Source of the DNA: Dendrolimus kikuchii
Lineage: Eukaryota; Arthropoda; Insecta; Lepidoptera; Lasiocampidae
Assembly (NCBI GenBank): GCA_019925095.2
Contig: CM034406.1
Span: forward strand, 13,116,388-13,180,387
Length of the DNA: 64,000 bases
Reading direction: 5' to 3'
Numbering within the stretch: the first letter of the stretch is position 1; each line of letters begins with the position of its first letter. This document shows positions 11,384-22,430 of this stretch, piece after piece. The notes beneath the pieces are model-generated. The model ran no database searches and had not been told where the DNA came from. It worked only from the letters and a program-made list of their open reading frames with translations. The position numbers and the translations under genes are program-made.

Positions 11384-11842
11384 CGTGAAGCAAAAACTTT
11401 GTACCCCTTTTTACGAAAATTGCGCGGACGGAGGATTATGAAATTTTTATAGTTTATATAGAGCCTTAACAACAGACGAGCGTGCATGACAAGAGTTATG
11501 AATGTCAAAGAAGCAAGTGACGTGTGTAAGAATAAGCCTAAATGGCGCTTTGTTGTTCGTGCCTACCCCGCAAGGGAACTGGCGTGAAGTTATTTATGTA
11601 TGTATGTATATAGAGAAGAAGCGACGAATGCTAATAATTTTTTTTAATTGTGCATAAAAAATACATTAAATCAATAAAAAACATTACACACACTACCATG
11701 TATTAGACATACACACGCATATATACTCTTTTGTTTATTGTTCAAGTCAAATTAACACGACCTTTGGCGAAATCTGTGATTATAGAAGTATAGTCTTTGA
11801 TATTAATTATTATGGTCGAACTATGACCACGGGTGACGACTA
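11384..11842 (-). repeat. Interspersed repeat, copy B, split by an RTE tail
   Basis: Reverse-complement partner of 2281-2595. It shares CCTTTTTACGAAAATTGCGC at the left and TCTGTGATTATAGAAGTATA at the right. It is interrupted at 11464-11606 by a retrotransposon tail flanked by TATATAGAG on both sides. Taking out that insert restores collinearity with copy A, so copy B was in place first. Confidence 0.75.
11464..11606 (+). mobile_element. 5'-truncated RTE-like retrotransposon tail with target duplication
   Basis: The last codons read RACMTRVMNVKEASDVCKN and then end AYPARELA, as in the larger minus-strand copy at 13525-13800. A TATG tandem tail follows. TATATAGAG at 11455-11463 and again at 11607-11615 is a 9-base target-site duplication, the mark of target-primed reverse transcription. 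Only the 3' end was copied. Confidence 0.85.
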
Positions 11843-12071
11843 TTTTATTAAATAAATTTCTGTTATAGTTAGCAAGAAAAAGCCACACTTAAAGTCAATT
11901 AGAAGTGACTTTCATTTATTATAAAATATGTTTTTTTTTTTGGTTTTTACAGCCAAAGTGAATGTGTTGATGACGTGAAATTAGCTGTACAAAAATATAT
12001 TTATCATAGAGTCGCGAGAATAAGACCATTCGATATAGTTTTTCTTTCTGATTCCGAGTAAGTCTTTGTAT

Positions 12072-12302
12072 CCGTGGAGGAACAGAGAAAGAATACAATT
12101 TCCTGTGGTCGGGCAGCTTGTCGTAAGAGGCGACAAAACAACCCACAGAGTCTAGAGTATGCCGCCATAACAACCTTAAGTTGTATTCCGGCATTAGTAG
12201 CTAGCACCTTTGGTGTTACAAATGTCCATAGGCGATGATAACCGATTTCCATCAGGTGGACCGTCTGCTTGTTTGCTGAACTCATGCAATAATACAAAAA
12301 AG
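12072..12302 (-). mobile_element. SINE-like element copy, internally deleted
   Basis: Begins TCCGTGGAGGAACAGAGAAA and ends GCAATAATACAAAAAAG. Compared with the full copy at 23164-23478 it lacks most of the GGTGGTAGGGCATTTGCCCG block and the AGGTTCCAGTCTCC block. The minus-strand frames overlapping it are not genes. Confidence 0.75.
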
Positions 12303-12694
12303 TAATAAGAAAGTTTCGATGTTTGTGTGGGTGACAACACTTCTGTGTCTTTAAGTCCATATATAGACAGGGGAAACTATACCAATGTTAGCACCAGACT
12401 TTCTCGCTGTGATTGGCACTCTATATTAATTACTTCAAAATATTAATAACTCTTATAATTTTATGTTTTATATCCATACAATAATAGAACGATGTATGGC
12501 TATAAAATAATGAATATTAAGATGCTTTTCTTATATTTTCACGATTTGTACACATAACTGAAACAAAGTATAAATAAAAATCATATAAAATATGGCGTTT
12601 AAAACTGTGAAAAAGCAGTTATATATAGTTAAGTTGTTTTATTACTATTATATACTTTATTCTTAAACTATAGTAACATTGTAACAAAAAGAGT

Positions 12695-12745
12695 ACAATT
12701 GGCGGTCTTATCGCTATGAACGATTTCTTCCAGTCAACCTTTGGA
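12695..12745 (-). repeat. Fragment of non-LTR retroelement 3' UTR
   Basis: GGCGGTCTTATCGCTATGAA, CGATTTCTTCCAG and TCAACC form the reverse complement of the CTGGAAGA.ATCGCT..GCGATAAG.CCGCC motif seen at 13143, 34165, 38500 and 42655. The 38.5 kb copy places it in the 3' UTR of a Jockey/CR1-like element. Confidence 0.6.
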
Positions 12746-13142
12746 TGGAAAATCAAATTTTCACAACACAAATATGTAAATATTGTGTGTATAAACCCCT
12801 TCCAAGAACATTGGATAGGGGTAGTCATCGGCTTAAAATAAGTGGCTTAAAAAAAAATGTCTTAAATACTTGAAAAATAAATATTACTAACACTACTAAC
12901 ATTATTTTAGAAGATAATTGTAACTAACACACTAACGAAATATGGACCCCGGTCTGAATTAAAGTTTATATTATTATTATTATTATAAACGAATTATATC
13001 AATGTTTATAGTATAAATACATAGAGTATATGATTTTATTACATAAATAATAGTCTTGATAAAAAAACAAAGTAAATAATAATACTATCTTTTTTCTGCT
13101 CCACCTACATCGCCAAATTAGTTAACGAAATTCTTTTAAGCT

Positions 13143-13275
13143 AGGTTGCCTGGAAGACATCGCTTTTAGCGATAAGGCCGCCTTTTGTTTAGCCAAGAGC
13201 TTTTGTAACTATGCATTTTGTCTTTGTTTTTGTTTATTTTAGTGAGCAATAAAGTGTTATCTATCTATCTATAAT
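13143..13275 (+). repeat. Non-LTR retroelement 3' UTR with TCTA tail
   Basis: GGTTGCCTGGAAGACATCGC, TTTTAGCGATAAGGCCGCC and TTTTGT, then a GTGAGCAATAAAGTGTTATC end with a TCTA tandem tail. This is the same 3' UTR motif as downstream of the reverse-transcriptase fragments at 38.5 and 42.7 kb. No ORF is attached, so it is a strongly 5'-truncated copy. Confidence 0.7.
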
Positions 13276-13524
13276 AAGTATATAAACATAGAATTAACAA
13301 ACAACATTTTAATATTTTGAATAAATGAATAGGCTGCCAATTGTATAGTTTATCCTATTTGCTTACTTTTAAAATTCAAAGGTATTTCAATGCTGTTTGT
13401 TGTGTTACTAAAATAAAAATTGAATTTCAGTTCGAGCAATTACGGTCTTATTCATAATGAGTTAGAGTAAAATTGAAGGCTTGTTTGTGGTTTTTAAAGA
13501 GACCTTTAAACTTACTCTGACTCA

Positions 13525-13800
13525 TACATACATTCATACATACATAACTTCACGCCAGTTCCCTTGCGGGGTAGGCACGAACAACAGAGCGCCATTTAGG
13601 CCCATTCTTACACACCTCACTTGCTTCTTTGACATTCATAACTCTTGTCATGCACACTCGTCTGTTCTTAAGGCTCCTGACATCACCCTCCGCTAGTACA
13701 CGATCAATTTGATCATGGAAGGTGTGTCGTGGCCTTCCACGACTTCTGCATCCATCCACTTTTGCATTGTATATCTGTTTAGTCATTCTTTCATCATGCA
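13525..13800 (-). pseudogene. 5'-truncated RTE-like reverse-transcriptase tail with 13-base target duplication
   Basis: The minus strand reads RMTKQIYNAKVDGCRSRGRP, then a DQIDRVL segment and RVCMTRVMNVKEASEVCKN, ending YPARELA and stop. G.RSRGRPR followed by an acidic helix is the standard C-terminal tail of RTE-clade reverse transcriptases. TTACTCTGACTCA occurs at 13512-13524 and exactly again at 13801-13813, giving a 13-base target-site duplication. The tail toward 13525 is a TATG-type tandem (TACATACATTCATACATACA on the + strand). Confidence 0.9.
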
Positions 13801-14364
13801 TTACTCTGACTCAATATAAATAAGACCTCCATCTAATCGAAGCAGATGTTCCTAGGATATTCTATAGTTTTGTAGGTAAGGTAGCTATACGATATTCAGG
13901 GTTGTATAAAATTCATGTGATCTAAAATGTTAATGTATTATTATCCACATATAATGTGGTTTTTTTTTATAAGAACATGATTTTTTGTATAAATTTGTAA
14001 ATATATCTGCATAAGTCTAGTTCGAATAGACGTATGAAATTAAGAACAGCATATGTGTATATTGTGTGTGTTGCAGAAGATGCAACTAATTTAGTCCTGC
14101 AATAAAAGACAATTATTGACACTTTTTTTCAACCAATGGAGTTTCTGTATTATTTAGTGTTTCTTATTTTAATGATTAATGAATATTAAATAGCATAGGC
14201 GAGACTGTGTTTATCTTAAAGTCACGTGTGAAATCGCATATAACGTGTAAGTTTTACAACCAATTACAAGATTGCCTATTATATAACATTTGGTTAGTGT
14301 TAGTAACTGGTAAGTTGAGAGAGAAGCACGTAGTCGGTTCTTGCTGGTAGACTTTTTGGACCAG

Positions 14365-15490
14365 GTGTCAATTCTGCTATTTCAATATCTTGGCGTTGTC
14401 AAGATATTCAAGGCACGCTTCCATATTGTGATAGTATCAAAAATTCGTATTCTGCTAATTCCACAATATCTTCTTGCTATCGTCGCGGCGGAATAAAAGT
14501 AGAAAAAATTGGTATTACCGTTAGCAGATATGGCATTCACCGAAATGAATATTGAAAAGCTACCAAAATTTTTAAACATTTATCGAGAGTTTTTGCTTAT
14601 AAATATAGAGTGGCGTGCCACGGGTATGCCATTGGAATTAACAGAATACCGAAACCAGCAATCTTACGTTTAGGACGATAGTGTCCGGCGACTTTGAAGA
14701 GATAGTAATAGCAGAATTGGGCTTCAATGTAACAGGATAGTACAATCAAATAACTTGTATGGCATTTTTTACGCTGAAAGTAAGTGTATTTCAAGCTGTT
14801 TGGATTGTAATAGTTATAATTCTTGCAATTCATGAAGGCAAGTGTGCTTTACTTGTAGTAAACACGTATCTATGTTTGCGTGAGACTAAAAGTTGGTCTT
14901 TCTGTTGATCAGACACGCACACTATCGCAATGTACATGTACACGTTCAACCACGAGTAAAGCCTGCTTGCCTTCCTAAATAGTAGTACCTACTACAGTTA
15001 TAATTTAAATTTTATTTAGAGTGCAACGTTGCCGTGATTACACTTGCTTATATTTTACATAGAATGCCATTTCACTCACTTAAAATCTCAAGTCCAGGAC
15101 ATCTGCGAATTATTATGTTTACTAGGTTTAGAGCCCAATTCTGCTAAATACATATTACTATCTCGTCAAAATCGCCAAACACTATCGTCCTAATAGTATG
15201 GTTTGTCAGATTTCGGTATTCTGTTAATTCTATTGGCGTGCTCGTGACATTCTATTCTATCTTTGTAAATATTTATTAGCGAAATCTCGTGAAATAAATG
15301 TTTGAAATTTTTGGTAGCTTTTCAATGTTCATTTTGGCTAACGCCATTTCTGATAGCAATTATATCATTCTTTTACTATTATTATGTAGCGAGAATATCA
15401 AGCAGATATTGTGGATTTAGTAAAATACGAATTTTTTACACTAGTGCAATGGAATCGTCTTTGAATGTCTTCGCCCATATACTATGACGT
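14365..15490. repeat. Inverted pair of MITE copies forming a large fold-back
   Basis: 14370-14725 and 15130-15486 are reverse complements along most of their length. Shared landmarks include AAAATTCGTATTCTGCTAAT versus the RC of TAAAATACGAATTTTTTACA, ACATTGAAAAGCTACCAAAA, and AGAATACCGAAA followed by TTAGGACGATAGTGT. Each copy has CAATTCTGCTA-type ends, so each is itself MITE-like. The ORFs at 14382-14833 (-) and 15302-15487 (+) are shadows of the repeat. Confidence 0.75.
14832..14978. repeat. Small palindromic element in the fold-back spacer
   Basis: TGAAGGCAAGTGTGCTTTAC at 14832 is matched by the reverse complement of GAGTAAAGCCTGCTTGCCTT ending near 14977. This leaves about 145 bases with inverted ends of roughly 25 bases, typical of a tiny MITE. 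It lies near the centre of the larger inverted pair. Confidence 0.5.
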
Positions 15491-16133
15491 TCAATTATAA
15501 TTGATTTACATTGATGACTTATCGGCTCTATATTGCGTGATTCCGAGGCAGTTCAGATCTAATTCGATAAATAAAGAGCATGAAAAAGATCATACTACAG
15601 GTCTTAAGACATAATTTGTACTGTAAAAACAACGTTTTCAATTATAGTATGTAGTAGTTATATCCCAATTATTATCAATAAATAATATTAGTTAAAAAAT
15701 TTAGAACACAAACAAATGTAACATACCAAACCGTTATATTTGTAAATATATTTTAATTTTTTGTACATAAATAAATAAAATATTTTCATATAAAAATTGT
15801 TCATCACTTTCCTATTATTCAAATATTTTACTCTTTTGTAATTGTTTATTATGGTGAGATATTAATTGTTATCTACTTATCTAATTTCATCAAATACAGA
15901 TAATATTATCAGTAAAGCTTTTTAATTAAATAACAGTACCATGTTATAAATTGACTGAACCATATGAAACAATACACCTTTCAAAATATTCTCAGATATT
16001 AGTTGCATACTAAAATATTCTAATATTGAGTGTATTTTTTCTAATTTATAAAGAGTATGGAAATTGTTTCTAAGTAACTTTGAATACGTGAAGTGAATAT
16101 TTAAAGACAAGTAACATTAAAACAAGACTTAAA

Positions 16134-16487
16134 ATGAAACTCAATTTTTCATATCCAAAGCTTATTTATAACATTTTTATAAATTTCCTGACTAAGGTTG
16201 TGTCTTTTCTTTCGTGTAAAGATCCAAGTAAAAATATATCGGAATTTGAAACAGTAAGAAGTTCATGGCAATGGAAATTCCATAAGGTTGTGAAACGGAA
16301 GTCGGTGTGTGTTCAAACTGATTTCGAAAATGATACATTTTCAAACCCCGAAGATCATATAGACGGAGTCTATATAGCAAAAGGTGCAGATGATAGGTTT
16401 TCAAGTGTTAAGGATACAAAAGAAATATTTTTAAAAGTAACAGTCGGTGGGCACAGTGATGAGACTATGGTAAGTGAAGATGAATAG
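16134..16487 (+). CDS. Hypothetical protein, 117 residues, possible first exon
   Basis: The frame runs ATG 16134 to TAG 16485-16487. It begins MKLNFSYPKLIYNIFINFLT, a hydrophobic N-terminal stretch that could be a signal anchor, then a basic segment WQWKFHKVVKRKSV and an acidic C-terminal half. I do not recognise the family. The last part, DTKEIFLKVTVGGHSDETM, is followed directly by GTAAGTGAAG, a good splice donor, so the true coding sequence may end at 16469 and continue elsewhere. No in-phase acceptor was found: an open stretch at 17152-17340 is in the wrong phase. The end of the frame is the first unit of a tandem array. Confidence 0.4.
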   Translation: MKLNFSYPKLIYNIFINFLTKVVSFLSCKDPSKNISEFETVRSSWQWKFHKVVKRKSVCVQTDFENDTFSNPEDHIDGVYIAKGADDRFSSVKDTKEIFLKVTVGGHSDETMVSEDE

Positions 16488-16980
16488 ATATGGTAGACCT
16501 TAAAACGGTTAACGGTTTCGGTGTTAAGGATACAAAATAATAATTTTAAAAGTAACAGTCAGTGGGCATAGTGAAGAGACTATGGTAAGTGATAGATAGG
16601 TAGATATGGTAGAACTTAAAACGGTTAACGGTTCCGGTGTTACGGATACAAAAGAAATATTTTTAAAAGTAACAGTCGGTGGGCACAATGAAGAGACTAT
16701 AGTAAGTGATAGATGGATAGATATGGTAGACCTTAAAACGGTTAACGCTTACGGTGTTAAGGATACGAAATAAATATTTTTAAAAGTAACAGTCAGTGGG
16801 CATAGTGAAGAGACTATGGTAAGTGATAGATAGGTAGATATGGTAGACCTTAAAACGGTTAACGGTTCCGGTGTTGCGGATACAAAAGAAATATTTTTAA
16901 AAGTAACAGTCGGTGGGCACAATGAAGAGACTATGGTAAGTGATAGATGGATAGATATGGTAGACCTTAAAACAGTTAAA
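16394..16980 (+). repeat. 117-base tandem repeat, five units, carrying an exon end
   Basis: CAGTC[GA]GTGGGCA recurs at 16441, 16556, 16673, 16790 and 16907, a period of 115 then 117 bases. Alternate units resemble each other more: 2 and 4 share CAGTCAGTGGGCATAGTGAA, 3 and 5 share CAGTCGGTGGGCACAATGAA. This suggests a later duplication of a two-unit block. Each unit holds the last codons of the 16134 frame and a GTAAGT donor-like site. A TAG soon after the donor would stop read-through in unit 1. Confidence 0.92.
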
Positions 16981-18089
16981 GAAAGATAAAACTCATAAAA
17001 AAGATATCATGTAAAAAAAACTAAAGGTTAGAATTAGATACTCGATTAGAATATTTAATTTAAGATTAGGCGTTTAAATGTGTTTGACATTTTTATGACG
17101 TTTTTGCTAACATACTTTTATAATTAAAGTAATAACTATCATCAGAACTTGTAGTTAATACATCATTGAAAGTCCGGCAATATAGTCCCTCTTTTTTCGG
17201 CTTGGGTTTAAATGTTAATAAAGCTTTCCACTCTGATAATGATGAAACGCTAGATAACGCTGTTGATATGAATTCATCTATTCTAAAAGAAAATCTATTT
17301 TTCTATTCTATCCTTATTTTCATTCATTCTTGAAACTAATTTCGGCGATTGGTTCACTGAACCAAAAATACGGATCAATGTTCGACTTGGTAGGTATGGT
17401 TGCAATGAAATTGCCCCAAGATCGAGCCAAGTAAAGATGCTTGCCAAGTTTTGCGACTGGTTTTATTATATTAAAATTTTTATTGCTTTCCATTTACTTT
17501 TGTTCTGTTCCGAGAAGTAACTAAATAATTTGAATTTGATTTTAACTGATGATAATGATGGAATGATACTTTTCATAATGTGAATATGATTCATCTGCAA
17601 TATAAAAAGAAATATTAACACGTTGACTGCGAAACGGGGTCTAAGTCGCCCCGAACGTAGTCTCATTTGCGCTGCGGCTAAGGATAACATAGACTTCTTT
17701 TCTGTTGTACGTAGGGCGTAAATTCAATTTGGCTCAGTGTGGAATAAAGATGATTAGAAATCAATGATGTGCTATTAAAACAGATTTCCGTGGTATACCT
17801 ACCTTAATACGTATTACACAACACAGAACAAAAACCCATAAACTATTTTATATATAAGCTAAAAAAGGATTTTAGTTGTGAAACGTGACGGGGCTTAACA
17901 GGCCTCATACCGCCACAATGGTAGTTTAAATATAAGGTCTAAAACGCCCCGTACCGCAGGAATGGAAGTAGAGATAAATGAGTGCCGCTGTGAACGTGTT
18001 AAAAGAGTATATTGCACATATCGCCGCTTTTCCCTATCAGATTAAATTACAACAATTATTAATTACAAATATTATTTAAGTGATGAGCG

Positions 18090-18560
18090 GATAATGATCT
18101 CGTGTATGACTTTGTCGTGTTTGTTGAGGATGACGGGTGGCGGTTAGTGGCCAGTGGTGGGCCATTGAGTGCCGTGGCGGGAGCGACGAGCGCGGCGGCG
18201 CGAGGACGTCGTGACGTCACGGGGCGCCGCGCCTCGCGCACGCGCTCCCCTATCGAGCGGCATGTGCCCTTCGCAGCCGGCCGAACGGTCCGCCCGAGTC
18301 GTTCGCACTTTTTTATTTTCCCACCGAACGTAGCGACCGGTCTGACATCCCGATTTTCACACAAAAGCCCGATAGTACCGTGAGATTGTCGTCCGACGGG
18401 CGCCCAGTACGCCCGTCGCGCTCAGTCGCCCTCGCGCCCTACGATCGAAACCAAAATGGCAGGACGGAGGCCTCGGCCCTGTGCGCGAGCCTCCCTTTAA
18501 GCGAGAGGTTTTATTCGCGTACAGTATGTGTCTTGTTATATAAATGTTACGCAAGTTGAG
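18090..18560 (+). promoter_or_regulatory. CpG-rich promoter-like island
   Basis: A sharply GC- and CpG-rich block in otherwise AT-rich DNA, including CGAGCGCGGCGGCGCGAGGA and GACGTCACGGGGCGCC with a CRE-like TGACGTCA. It sits just upstream of a probable 5' exon that ends ATG/GTGAGT at 18671. Initiator-like TCAGT occurs near 18420. The open frames on both strands are products of the composition. It probably drives RIM-BP, the next gene downstream on this strand, but no sequence proves the link. Confidence 0.55.
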
Positions 18561-18671
18561 GACAGAGTGGCTACGAGAAGGTGTATCTGTTGTTACACGA
18601 ACTAAATCGAGGTGCTGCTGGTGCAGTGTGCCTTCGAGTCCATGTAACGCGTGTCAGGATTCGGCCCCATG
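18561..18671 (+). CDS. Probable RIM-BP first exon, ends on the start codon
   Basis: ATG 18669-18671 in a CCCCATGG context is followed at once by GTGAGTACCC, a strong donor. The exon would therefore contribute only the initiator Met, in phase 0. The first certain RIM-BP exon at 44220 also starts in phase 0 (AAT ATG AGC), so a join gives M-N-M-S-G-Y. The left edge is a guess from the end of the CpG island. The 25.5 kb intron this implies needs transcript evidence, and the Met at 44223 could serve as start for another 5' exon. Confidence 0.4.
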
Positions 18672-20792
18672 GTGAGTACCCTTGCCTCTCCTATACACAA
18701 TATTCTTTATCTATATCTCTATTCATATATTCAGCCATTGAGCATTGATAACAAATGCGTTAGAAGGTCAAATACGTTTAGCGTTATCGCAATCCAGTTT
18801 CGCTTGTATCGATCGCTCGTTATCTGAACACGGTGGAAATTGTTTACGTTACCTATAGTAATAAATGGAGTGTGGTACAAATAGTAAGTAGCATTATATT
18901 TATGTATAGTGCGTGAGAGTAAATGTCGCGGGATCAAATCGCGCGATCGACAAACATGGCGTTGTTGGCAAAGTTTCGCGCCTGTCTACAGTGAATCGTG
19001 GTTGTCTAGGAGTCCCAGTATGGAGGCTCGGTTGGGAAACGCTTTATTGATCAATCCCCTAAATGCTTTTAGACGGTTTATGTGTCGAATATAAATTTCC
19101 AAAGAATTTCTTGCATTTGATTCCAAAGATTGCCTTCTTTATTTTTTAATATGCTTTACTATTATTATTTCTAGCTAAATCTTGGAAATAATAGTTTAAT
19201 ACTAAATTTTGCACACTTTTGGCTTTGGCATATTTGTTACGCAGTGTCTTTTACTTACTAAGAATAGTTATATTTCTAGTTCAAAGCTATTGTTTTCTAT
19301 ATGAAATTTCTTCAAGGAAACATGGCAACTATATGTAGAATTACTCAAGGAAACTCTAGAATAAAGGGGTTATAATTGGTCTTATAGAAGTTTGGTAAGG
19401 CGGTGTGGCGATACACCACTCATTTATAAATTTGTAAATGTAACCTTGTACTGACTTGTAAAGTGATCGATTTAATTACAGCTTGGGGTTTTGACTTTGT
19501 TAAATAGTTATCTTTATATTCAGCAGCTTTAAATCGAGAAGTTGTTAATAACTGGACGTCTATTGTAGACAACTACAATACGTATATGTACATATATATA
19601 AATCTATGTACATATTTGTACTTCTATCTTAATACTAAAAAAGGGACAGTGATTGATGGTAACAAGAAGTAGCGTCTTTAACAGTACGGTGTTACAATAC
19701 AAGCCACCAAATGTAATAGATTACATATTTTTCAGGATTTTGGTATTGAATAAACATAAAATTTTACTTTTATTTTATTTTATTATGGATCACCAACAGT
19801 TTTGTACATTTGATCAATTACTGGACTTATGACTAAGGTTTACAATGCGATGTAAAAACTAATTATAGGTGAACAAAGCTTCCAGTTTAATTTCTTTACT
19901 GATTGATCATTCCATCATTGTCATCAGTTAAATTTAATTAAACTCTAATAATAAAAATAACAAAAATGTGTAAAGCAATGAAATTAGTCTGTCCGTCATT
20001 CTATGTCTAATTGATGTCTTTTTGGGCTAAACGAATCTTTTTATAAAATGAATTTTTGGAGTCATGGTAAATGTCAGTAACATCATTGCTGCTGTTGAGA
20101 ATTCTACGCATTCTAGAGATCGGCCAAAATCGGCCAAATGCGTGTCATTCCACGGACAATGAAGTTACTTACGTATACGTGATGAAGGTATATTTAGTTT
20201 TTGTCATTTGTCTGCGGAACACAAAAAAGGATTAATCGAATCCCCATCACAAAAAGTACTAAATTGAATTTGCTCAAATTAACTTTAATTGAAAGTTTTT
20301 AATTTCTATGACCCTGAATAATTTTGCACAATTTAAAATACGTTCGAAGTAACTATTTTTTATTATTATTATTTTGAAGTCTTTATCTTATTTTGTAGAA
20401 TTTTCCACTTCATAATTCAAAAGCAAGTAATTGTTGTTTTTTAAGATTTTTTTATGTCTTAGTTACATGTATTGCGGCCAGTCTTAATCTATATGATTTG
20501 GTGATAAAAATACACCATTACGAAACAACTTACAAGTTAAACTTTTCTCTCAAATGTCATCCATATAATACAAAACAGACGTACAAATGGACAAACATAT
20601 AATTTAATTATGCAATGAATGTGTAAAATATTAAACATTAATTACCATACATGTGAATGGGCGTTGAGATTTTTTAAATATATGCATAATATCATTAGTG
20701 AAATCTTTAAAAACATGAAGATCTTCATTAATGTTTTTTTATTTAAAATAAATAAAAAGAGATACATATACTATCTTCTAAAGTCGAAAAAT

Positions 20793-21140
20793 CTATGCCG
20801 AGTAGGGCATAACTTTTGAACCCCCTAACTTTTGAATTGAAGTATAAGGTTTGCGTTTGACCACTGTCTCAGCTGATGTTGGGTGATGACGCTTACCTAC
20901 GAGATACCTATTCACTCGTGTCTCGAAGACTTCAAGTTTGTTTTTGTCAAGAAAAACAGACTTCGGCAAATTATTCCACTCTTCGGCAGTGCGTACCAGA
21001 AAAGATAAAGCGAAGCGCTTAGTTCTGACTGATGGTGTTTCCACCATATAACGGTGACGCAAACCGGTGTGTCTGGTTGTCCGATGGTAAAATGGGGATG
21101 GAGGAAGCAGCTCGTGCAGATCTAAGGAGGAAATGAAGGT
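20793..21140 (-). pseudogene. Jockey/CR1-like reverse-transcriptase C-terminus
   Basis: The minus strand reads HELLPPSPFYHRTTRHTG, then [20 protein letters not shown] and [17 protein letters not shown], with stop near 20793. R.R......R......F..R....WN.LP..VF is the usual last motif of Jockey- and CR1-clade reverse transcriptases. A degraded partner of the following 3' region lies at 33100-33240. Confidence 0.8.
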
Positions 21141-21294
21141 AGTAGGGCCTCAAAATACTCTCAACACAAAGTATTTTGAACTATATTTGTAAACCAGTTT
21201 TTGAGATGCGAGGTCTTATCGATTCAAAATCAAAAGTTTAATTCAAAATAAGTTTCACTTGAGAACACTTTTTAAAGGTCATGCACGTAAGTCA

Positions 21295-21390
21295 AAACTT
21301 AAATATACTTCCTATCTGTAACCGCTTCGCAACGTGCTATCGCTGTTTGAAGTAGAAGAAGCGGCAAGATACTCCCCATCAACATGTCTT
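21295..21390 (-). repeat. Repeated 3' UTR motif (GCCGCTTCTTCT type)
   Basis: The reverse complement reads TATCTTGCCGCTTCTTCTAC, then GATAGCACGTTGCGAAGCGG. Related copies lie on the + strand at 29103-29270 and at 41185-41260, the last one inside the Penelope-like copy. It probably marks a retroelement 3' UTR family. Confidence 0.55.
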
Positions 21391-21424
21391 GGTGAAGAAG
21401 ATTTTTTCATAATATTATTTATAT

Positions 21425-21960
21425 ACTAGAGGTTGTTCCGCGGCTGCGCCGCGTGTCAAAGCCTAGGCAGTAGCTTTATTTTACTTACATCAAAACTTAC
21501 TTCGGAGTTTTACATACAATAATAACAAAGAAACTAAGTCCATATAGTCTAGACAACCAGCAGAATATAGAGATGAATCGAAGCCAACCTGATTTGAAGT
21601 AATACAACGAATGACATGTTGTTTATGACAACGTAGGTATTTGTTAGTGAATTGAATAAACGCGACTACTACTTTTTTACTAAATCGTCTATCCCACGGA
21701 AACGACGTCATTATTCGGGATAAAAAGTATCCTAAGTTACGCCCCGGAACATAAGCTAGCTCTGTGTCGAGTTTCATTTAAATTCATTCAGTAGTCTTCA
21801 CGCGATGCTCTGGCAGACAGACAGACGGACAGGCAGACAAAATTCTAAAAATTGCATTTTCGGAATTTCGAAATTATGGTCCGAATTTTTTTTTGCGTTT
21901 TTAAACGCATTGTACAAACTCGAACAATTTACAGATTTATTATAGTATAGATAATAGATA
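21425..21960 (+). repeat. Helitron-like non-autonomous element
   Basis: Starts near GTTCCGCGGCTGCGCCGCG, includes GGGATAAAAAGTATCCTAAG, then ATTCATTCAGTAGTCTTCAC and a CAGACAGACAGACGGACAGG run. This order is widespread in lepidopteran genomes and is usually classed as Helitron-like or unclassified. The ORF at 21490-21777 (-) is a shadow. Confidence 0.55.
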
Positions 21961-22299
21961 TTATAGTATAATAGATTGTCTCAGGCTTTTTCTTTTTAAA
22001 TACATATAGAATTTGTATTACAATAACTTTTCAAAGAATGAATGGAGTTGTAACAAACAATAAATATTGTTACATACTAAGAATTCATACTGGGATTAAT
22101 CTCCATAGATTCCTTACATGTTATGCAAAATATAAACGCTATACAGAAGATAGTATAAAAGGCTGGAGCGAGCAGCTATCTAAATGCAGTTTTGTCATTT
22201 AAGTTATTGTCAATTGAACAAAAACGGTAGATGTTTATCACCCCTACAGAAAACCTTTTCATGGTTCGTGGCCTACCATGCATTTTCAGATTTATTTAA

Positions 22300-22430
22300 T
22301 ACCAGTATTTTCCCCACGACTACGCCGCGGTTCAAGCCCCATAGGGGTCCCTCTATTTTACTTACATATAAACTTAGTTTTTATATATCGCCAGCGAAGC
22401 CGCTGGCAAAAGCTAGTACATGTATAAATC
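22300..22430 (+). repeat. Fragment of GC-palindrome element
   Basis: CCCCACGACTACGCCGCGGT at the left, with CGCCAGCGAAGCCGCTGGC (a palindrome) and AAAAGCTAGTA at the right. It resembles the ends of the Helitron-like families at 21425 and 30630. No coding content. Confidence 0.4.

Noticed and set aside
17152..17340. Open stretch ending SILIFIHS and stop, possible second exon for the 16134 frame
   Set aside because: Available acceptors put it in the wrong phase for the donor at 16470.
18059..18383. Frames of 93-101 codons on both strands in the CpG-rich block
   Set aside because: High-GC DNA lacks stops; no conserved motif, and the position fits a promoter and 5' UTR.
22320..22345. GGTTCAAGCCCC resembling a tRNA B box
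   Set aside because: No cloverleaf can be built around it and it lies in a Helitron-like repeat fragment.
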